A stretch of DNA of 64,000 nucleotides from Enoplosus armatus (taxonomy: Eukaryota > Chordata > Actinopteri > Centrarchiformes > Enoplosidae). The notes under the pieces were generated by a model that saw only the letters and a list, made by a program, of their open reading frames with translations, had not been told where the DNA came from and searched no databases. Location: the NCBI RefSeq assembly GCF_043641665.1, contig NC_092193.1, positions 5,608,001 to 5,672,000 on the forward strand, read 5' to 3'. Of the stretch, positions 57,941-64,000 are shown one piece after another. Position 1 is the first letter of the stretch, and each line of letters begins with the position of its first letter. Both the position numbers and the translations under genes were made by a program.

Positions 57941-60665
57941 AGATGTATTTCTTTAATTCAAGACATTTCTCTCTGTAAACAGGCTGGAAAAAAAGTAATC
58001 CACCCATTCCCTCTTGTAGCATGGATTGCTGTAACCTTGCTCAGCTGTGAAGCACTTTCAATGCTGCATATGATTCAAAATGCAGCAAACACACAGTCTC
58101 ACTTCACTGACTCTCAGCCAAACATCAAATCAACTTGAAGTTGTGGCTGTTTGTCTGTAACTCACTGCAAGGTCATGTGACTCACTACATTTCTGAACTT
58201 CTGTTCCCTCAGAAATCCCACGGGTCTCCTCACAAGAGGATGTCTGCCAGTCTGGTCTAGAATTAAAGACTGATAGCACTTTTGCTTTTATATCCTCAGA
58301 CTGTGGAAATATTCAAGCGGCGCCTTTTAAAGAATCAGCTGAAGACTCACTGATATGTGGCCAATCAAAGTGTCAAAACACTGAGGTGTTAAGTTTTAGC
58401 ACAATGTTTTGTTTACTCATTGTTTCTTGTTTTTAGGAAAAGCTCAATGTAACAAAAGCTGTGTACCAATTCCCTACTAGATACTTATAGTATATGTTGT
58501 GCTATAATGCTCTATATACTAATTGTCACAGTAGCAGTTGCAATATGAGGAAATTATTCAGTACGTGCAACGGTGGATCAATCAAACTGAGACTTTGGAA
58601 AAACACTGACAGTTAAACTTCAGAAAGAGAAAGCAAAATGTTTTTCCAAAGATTTATTGCGGATTGTTTTGTCTTCTTCTTTCTGGGGCCGTCTCACCAT
58701 CATCATCAGCAATTACTAATATTTTTTGTAGCTGTTTGTAGCTCCTCTATTTCCTTTGTGCATTGCATTGCCATCAGCAGCACACCAAAAACTGAATTGG
58801 TCACTTTTCCAGTGTGACCAGACTTGGACTGAAAACCTTGACAGTTCATTCTTGACCTTAGAAACAGCAGTTGATAAAACAGCCTCAACTCAAGGTCCAC
58901 TTCCTGTTGTTACAGAGCGTTTGACCTCTTTTTCAGCAGATGGAGTGGCTCAATTGTCATAGAAATGAAGACGTTCAAAGTTATTTCTTACTTTTTTTTT
59001 TTAGTTTTTTCTTGGGACGTCTCACACCAAGAGATGTTCAAGACCTGCTTAGAAGTGGTGTCTAGTATGTCATTGGGATGCAGCTCAAAACGTCTTGTGT
59101 TTCATGGGCTACGTAAAAAATTTGAGTTTTAAAAAAGTAATTTTTTGATAAACCTTGAGCAAGAGTTAGTTTGTCTACACAGGAGGCCTTTCAGATGTGT
59201 TTTCCAGTCGTCTGTCTCATACGCGTCTGATGAAACGGGCTTTTATTTGAATCAATACAGCCGTTGACACAGGTGTGTGTGTAGGGCGAGAGAAACTGGT
59301 AATGAAATTTTCTTCCGTTTTACACACACAACTACAACTACACATGGGGTCATGTGTGAATGGGAGCAGGAATCGATATTCAGGGAAATCTGTTCCCACC
59401 TGAAGACCTAGTAAAATTTCAGGGAAAATGCCGGTTCGGCTGTGTTGCGAATGAAAGCAGTAACATTGGAACAAGCACGTAAAGGTTTATGTCCATCTGA
59501 TGAAAGACGCTTTCACGTGGGGCGAGCGAACCAATCACAAGACTCCACTGATGACGTATTTGAACCCGCGGCTTGTTCTTCTCCTTTCGTGGGTGATTTG
59601 GTGACATTGGCACCAGACAAAAAACACAGGTCCTCGGCCGCCATGTCACTGAAAATAATAAGAGACACGTCTTCCGCCGCGTGCACATACGCCCAGCCTT
59701 GTCCCATCTTCTCCTTCTGTTGAGTTTTATGTCTTACCACCATCTGCTGGACCATCTTTTGTCCTATCTATTCCGGCATTGTCATGGCATGTGTGAAAAG
59801 GAGCAAGACAGGTTATCTCAGTAATTTACTGTGTGAACGAGGCAACGAGATGATTGTTTGATGGCTGGTATTCCTGCGAGAGCTCAGACATCAAGCCATG
59901 CAGTGGATCAGAGGGCTTTTCTTAGAGTAGCTTTTCTCGTTTTATCTTGCACGCATATATTAATCTGTTCGATGGAATCTAGATTAGATTTAATCTCTGA
60001 ACAGTCTGTCTGGCCACTGCTCTTCTTCTGTGGGTGGAGGGAAATTAAACGTCTGTGCTACTCAGCGTTGGGCACGGCCACGGACGTTATTTTTAGACTG
60101 GAGCATTGCTCACGTATCTCTGCCATATCATATGATGCATTCTGCCTAGAGAAATACATTTGAACATGTTGACCTCCTCCAGCCTCGAGGAAGTAAGTGA
60201 TGCTAAAAGATGCTGACAGTCTCTGGCCTCGAGTGCAATCAAAACAGTTGTTCTGCTGCATTCAGATATATTAAAGTACAATTGGATAAACAATTCTCTG
60301 ATGTGCTGTCATGGTTTCCATTCACCTTATTTATGAGTCTAAATCAGCTGCTCATTATTAATCTACAACCTTAATGAATCTAACAATACAACAGAACAGA
60401 AAAGCAACTATAAACTATAATAATGTGTAGCTGAAATGTGCTGTGACTCAGAGAACTGCACCCATTGTTTAGCATTTACAGCGTGACAAAGTGAAGTGTG
60501 ACTTGTTGAGTTATTTGTATTGATCGTAAATCCAATGAACCTCCTGCCAGTTTGGTAATTATTTGTTATCAAGCAGTAGAAATGATTGCTCTTCTGACAT
60601 TTACACACAAACTGAGGCACAGAGTGATGATGATTCTGAATCACGTGGATTTCACTGTTTTCCAG

Positions 60666-60779
60666 GAGACGACAATAACTGAGATCAAGCAGAAGATCAT
60701 GAAGATCCCAGACGCTAACGGTATCGTCATAGACGGGTTCCCTCGAGACGTCGGACAGGCCTTGTCCTTTGAAGACCAG
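60666..60779 (+). CDS. ak5: ak5 exon 5
   Basis: An exon of 114 nt in phase 0, encoding residues 197-234: ETTITEIKQKIMKIPDANG, then GIVIDGFPRDVGQALSFEDQ. IDGFPRD (218-224) is the conserved adenylate kinase motif whose arginine contacts the nucleotide phosphates. The acceptor is TTTTCCAG and the donor GTGAGT. The rest of domain 1 (lid) and the whole second kinase domain must lie beyond the right edge of the window. Confidence 0.96.
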
Positions 60780-63700
60780 GTGAGTCTCTACCAGAAGATT
60801 CAAATTCATACTTTGTCCAGATGCTCGAGTCCATACTCAGGTGTCTCCCTTAGGCGTCTTTTCATGCATGAAAATCTTGTCTAATTGTGAATCAGTTGTG
60901 CGTCACATTGGTGAGTTCTGCAGATATGGAGTCTTTCAGTTGTTCACTAACATACGTAAATATTGCAGATTTTTTGTTTGAGTTTTGACAAAGTATTTTC
61001 TTCAGTCCAAATTAAAAGTAGACACTTTGTCTTGTCTGCAAACCAAAACATCCCTTTCTTCCCCACTATTATTGGTATTGTACGTGATAACAGCCGCCAT
61101 GAATGTGTCATTTAGACATGTAATACGTTGTTCAACAGTGCATAGAGCAGACTGCGGACTATGTGGGACAACATGAGAGCTCGCTCGAAGCAAACCCCAA
61201 GACCACCGTTGTGGTGCTGGGTTCGAGACGGGTTTTCAGGACTTTAACCTGGTTAGACAACAACTTTCACACTTCACCACATGTGACAAACTCTCAAAGG
61301 AAACAGCCTCAGGTTAAGAAAACCTCTCCAGTTGTGTGAAGGTTGAAACCACCTTAAGTAGAGGCTAAGGAAAGACAGAGTGATGTGAAAAAAGTTTAAC
61401 ACTACAATATATGGGACATTAAATCATCTTCCTATTCACTGCACTATGGATGTTTCAACCTGTGACCAGCTGGAACACATGATGTGTTTCTTTTGCCATC
61501 CAAGTTTCAGAGTCACTGTGGTTATTTCGTGATGTAGATGCAGCAGAAGTTCTTATCTGTCTGTCTGTCCAACACACACAAAGAGCTATTCAAGAGGCCC
61601 CTGCTACAAACCAAATATGTAAATGAGTTGGTCTCACACCACACACTGGAGCTGTTATCTCTCAGGTTTTATCTCCAATAGCGTCAGATCGAAGGATGGC
61701 AGCGTCAGTTGCTCGGTGGTTTCAGTCACACCGCCGGGGTTTGATGTTTGATGTCTGCACAGCGTCTAGAGGTCACTGTCACGGCATTTAAACTCTTTGA
61801 CAAGTTATAAATATTTCATTGGTTTTATAAGTTTATCTAAAACATTTTGCCCACAAATCTCCCCACTTAATCTAATTTATACTAATTATTATAATATTTC
61901 TGCATCTATTTTGCATCAGCGTCAGCTGAAATTTAGATTCTCTTCATGTTTTGTGTGACTGAAATTTGAGAGCCAGCACTGTTTGGAGACACACTGCTAA
62001 CTTTCTGGTGCTCTACTGACTAGAGAACACCGCAGTCCTGTAGCCTTCAAACGCTGATACAAGATGTTTTTGTCCTTTTTCAACAAGCCCACATAACAGA
62101 GAAATGTAGGAGGTCCTGAAATCACAGTTGGGACTAGGCAGCGGCTAACAATGTTGGTCTGAAGAAATTTCCGTCCCCCTAAAGACACAAAGGATATATA
62201 TACTGATTTCTTAGTCTCAAAAGTGAAGTTTTATCTCAGTTGGACTTCAAATTAAAACCCCTAAAACAGCCTAAAGGACCACCGGGGTGTAATTTCGCTA
62301 TTATCGAATTTATCTGAACCTATTATAAGAAGAAAATGTTTCACTAGCAGTTATAACTCACTGCAGAGGCGTTTTTAGTTCAGTTCTAAATCAGCAACAT
62401 AAATTTCCCCATATGGATCCCTGAAGTTTTGGCAGCAGTGTCTGCAGCCTACAGTGGGTTCATTAGGAGTGTTTGATATTTAAGTGTTTCAGAGGCCCTC
62501 AAAGATACTGACTGATGGTATTTGGGTAATATTTTGTTCTCTCATTGATAGATAGACCATACGTTGTATGGATATGAATACATATATTTCATTTGCATCT
62601 GGAATATGAGCTATAAACCCGTCAGTGTCGTTGCAACGTCACATTGACTGTTTGATCTCGTCTCGAGTGTAATATTTCATTATGTCAGCATTGACCTTGA
62701 GCTCACACTGTTCGAGCTCACAATGCCAACGTGTTAAAGCTGCTGCTGCTTAACAGCTATTCAACAGTGAAACACTGGTTTTCCATTTTTCTGCCCAGTC
62801 ACTGCTCAGTGTCTCAGGTTGTGGCACACTTCGCTTTGACTAGCAGACTGGTCCACAGTCTTTGTGTTGTCAAGCTTCTGTCTTACTAAAGTGTCCTTGA
62901 GAAAGACTGGAAATACCTGCATGTGTTGATCTTTTTCCTGAGGATCAATGAAGCTTTAATACCAGTTTATTTTAGCTGTAAGACAAGAAAAGAGTGTGTT
63001 TTAAGAAGGCATTTTCTATGAAGAGTCGCGAAGCCCATTGAAAACATCAATGTCAATTTGCAACGCAAGGATGATAAATGATAAATGGCTGTTGTGCAAA
63101 TGTTATTCTGACAGCATAGCTTCAGTATATATTGTATAGCAGTGTTTTTGTCTAAGCTGGAGCCCCCTAATGTCAATATATCCTTTACAATCAAGTGACC
63201 AATTGTGTGACGCAACGGTCGATTGCTTTTAGAAGGATTGATTCTCTTTATCACATTTAAACTCACTTAACATTTATCAACTTTTAAATGAGCACTCAAG
63301 GACTTTTAGAGTGCTTGGGGATTGGGTTGCGGTCCATCTGGGTCAGAGCAAGTAAAGCCTGACTTTATAATCCGGTCTTTTTAGCTGCATTACAGGGAAC
63401 GAGGGAGATGGACATCAGGGTCTCAAGTCCCATTTGGACAACATTAATATTCCAGGAGGAGGTGAATATTTGCTGCTCCAGAGTAACTAAAGTCATTGTT
63501 CCAGATGGTATTTCAGATGTTGTCAAATTACGGGGGTGGCTCATAATTCATGTGCTAAATAAAGATATTTTGAAGGAAAAGCAAGTGACCCTCTGCAGGA
63601 GACTTATCAAAATGTATTATAAAAGGTATATTATTTAGTTTGCTTAATATTATATAACTGATTAGTGTGAGTGAATCTGTCTTCGTAGTCCAGTCCAGTT

Positions 63701-64000
63701 CCACAATTGCACTGACTACCTGTGTAATTACTGCTGCCCCAAATGACTGAATTAGTAGTGGCGTTTCTCACTAAATTTGTGTTGTTTTGTGATAAATTGA
63801 TGCAATATTCAAGGAAACTGTGAAGAAATTTCTTTAAGAAATCACTGATAATACGTTCCAGTGACAGTAAAATTAGTTTAGAAATGTAGGAATGACCTGT
63901 TCCTGGGCTGTTCTGTCTGCTAGCATGTGCAGTTATCGAGCAAGGATGTTGAACTCATATTTCCCTGAATGCTTCCTGCCTCACGGTATAGCACTGCCCA
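60780..64000 (+). other. ak5: ak5 intron 5 (partial)
   Basis: From the exon 5 donor to the right edge I found no exon matching the next part of AK5 (the lid region of domain 1). No long repeat was recognised either. The intron therefore continues past the window. Confidence 0.6.

Larger units (their letters stand above)
55037..60665 (+). other. ak5: ak5 intron 4
   Basis: Intron of 5629 bp. Contents: a (TG)26 array, a repeat-poor block at about 55170-55300, one copy of the inverted-repeat family at 55686-55912, a candidate conserved block at about 56820-57200, a full TTAA-flanked element (57478-57940), a repeat half-copy near 58885-58965 and an unassigned CpG-containing block at about 59270-59870. 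No exon was found. Confidence 0.6.

Noticed and set aside
61190..61250. Possible tRNA or small hairpin RNA around GGGTTCGAGACGG
   Set aside because: There is a local hairpin but no complete tRNA fold or A box at the right spacing.
60780..64000. Search for ak5 exon 6 (lid region of the first kinase domain)
   Set aside because: No frame contains the expected adenylate kinase lid motif with splice sites, so the exon is taken to lie beyond the window.

Overview
The window is vertebrate nuclear DNA, most likely from a spiny-rayed (percomorph) teleost fish. It holds parts of three spliced genes whose exons translate into well-known vertebrate proteins, split by GT-AG introns of about 0.1 to 10 kb. 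The fish assignment rests on the length and density of perfect (CA/GT)n arrays (four are 121-153 bp), on moderately compact introns, and on several dispersed elements that I recognise as common in teleost genomes. No prokaryotic, viral, CRISPR or operon-like feature was seen.

Layout. (1) Positions 1-12429, + strand: the last two coding exons of an ST6GalNAc-type sialyltransferase, best matched to st6galnac5, with earlier exons left of the window. (2) 12430-19506: an intergenic stretch between two convergent genes, with a long GT array, a small inverted-repeat transposon, a nested transposon pair and a GC-rich, repeat-poor block. (3) 19507-45502, - strand: all 11 coding exons of pigk, the catalytic subunit of GPI transamidase, giving a predicted 383-residue protein. 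(4) 45503-48283: a divergent intergenic stretch with a TATA-less GC-box/ETS-like promoter for pigk and a CpG-rich leader for ak5. (5) 48284 to the right edge, + strand: the first five coding exons of ak5, 234 residues covering an N-terminal Dpy-30/RIIa-like segment and the start of the first adenylate kinase domain. The remaining exons lie to the right.

The order st6galnac5 (+), pigk (-), ak5 (+) matches the vertebrate neighbourhood known from human 1p31. The three products act in different places: Golgi ganglioside sialylation, ER attachment of GPI anchors, and cytosolic nucleotide phosphotransfer. I see linkage, not a shared pathway.

Most of the window is intron or intergenic DNA. The most interesting sequence-level observation is that five (GT)n/(CA)n arrays touch or lie within about 50 bases of splice sites in pigk and ak5. 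One replaces the normal pyrimidine tract ahead of the pigk exon that carries the catalytic cysteine. Non-autonomous transposons are also legible, including a TTAA-flanked inverted-repeat family with two full-length copies, one of them inserted inside another repeat. I found no convincing new biological system. Several AT-rich, repeat-poor, homeobox-motif-rich blocks look like conserved non-coding elements but need alignment to confirm.
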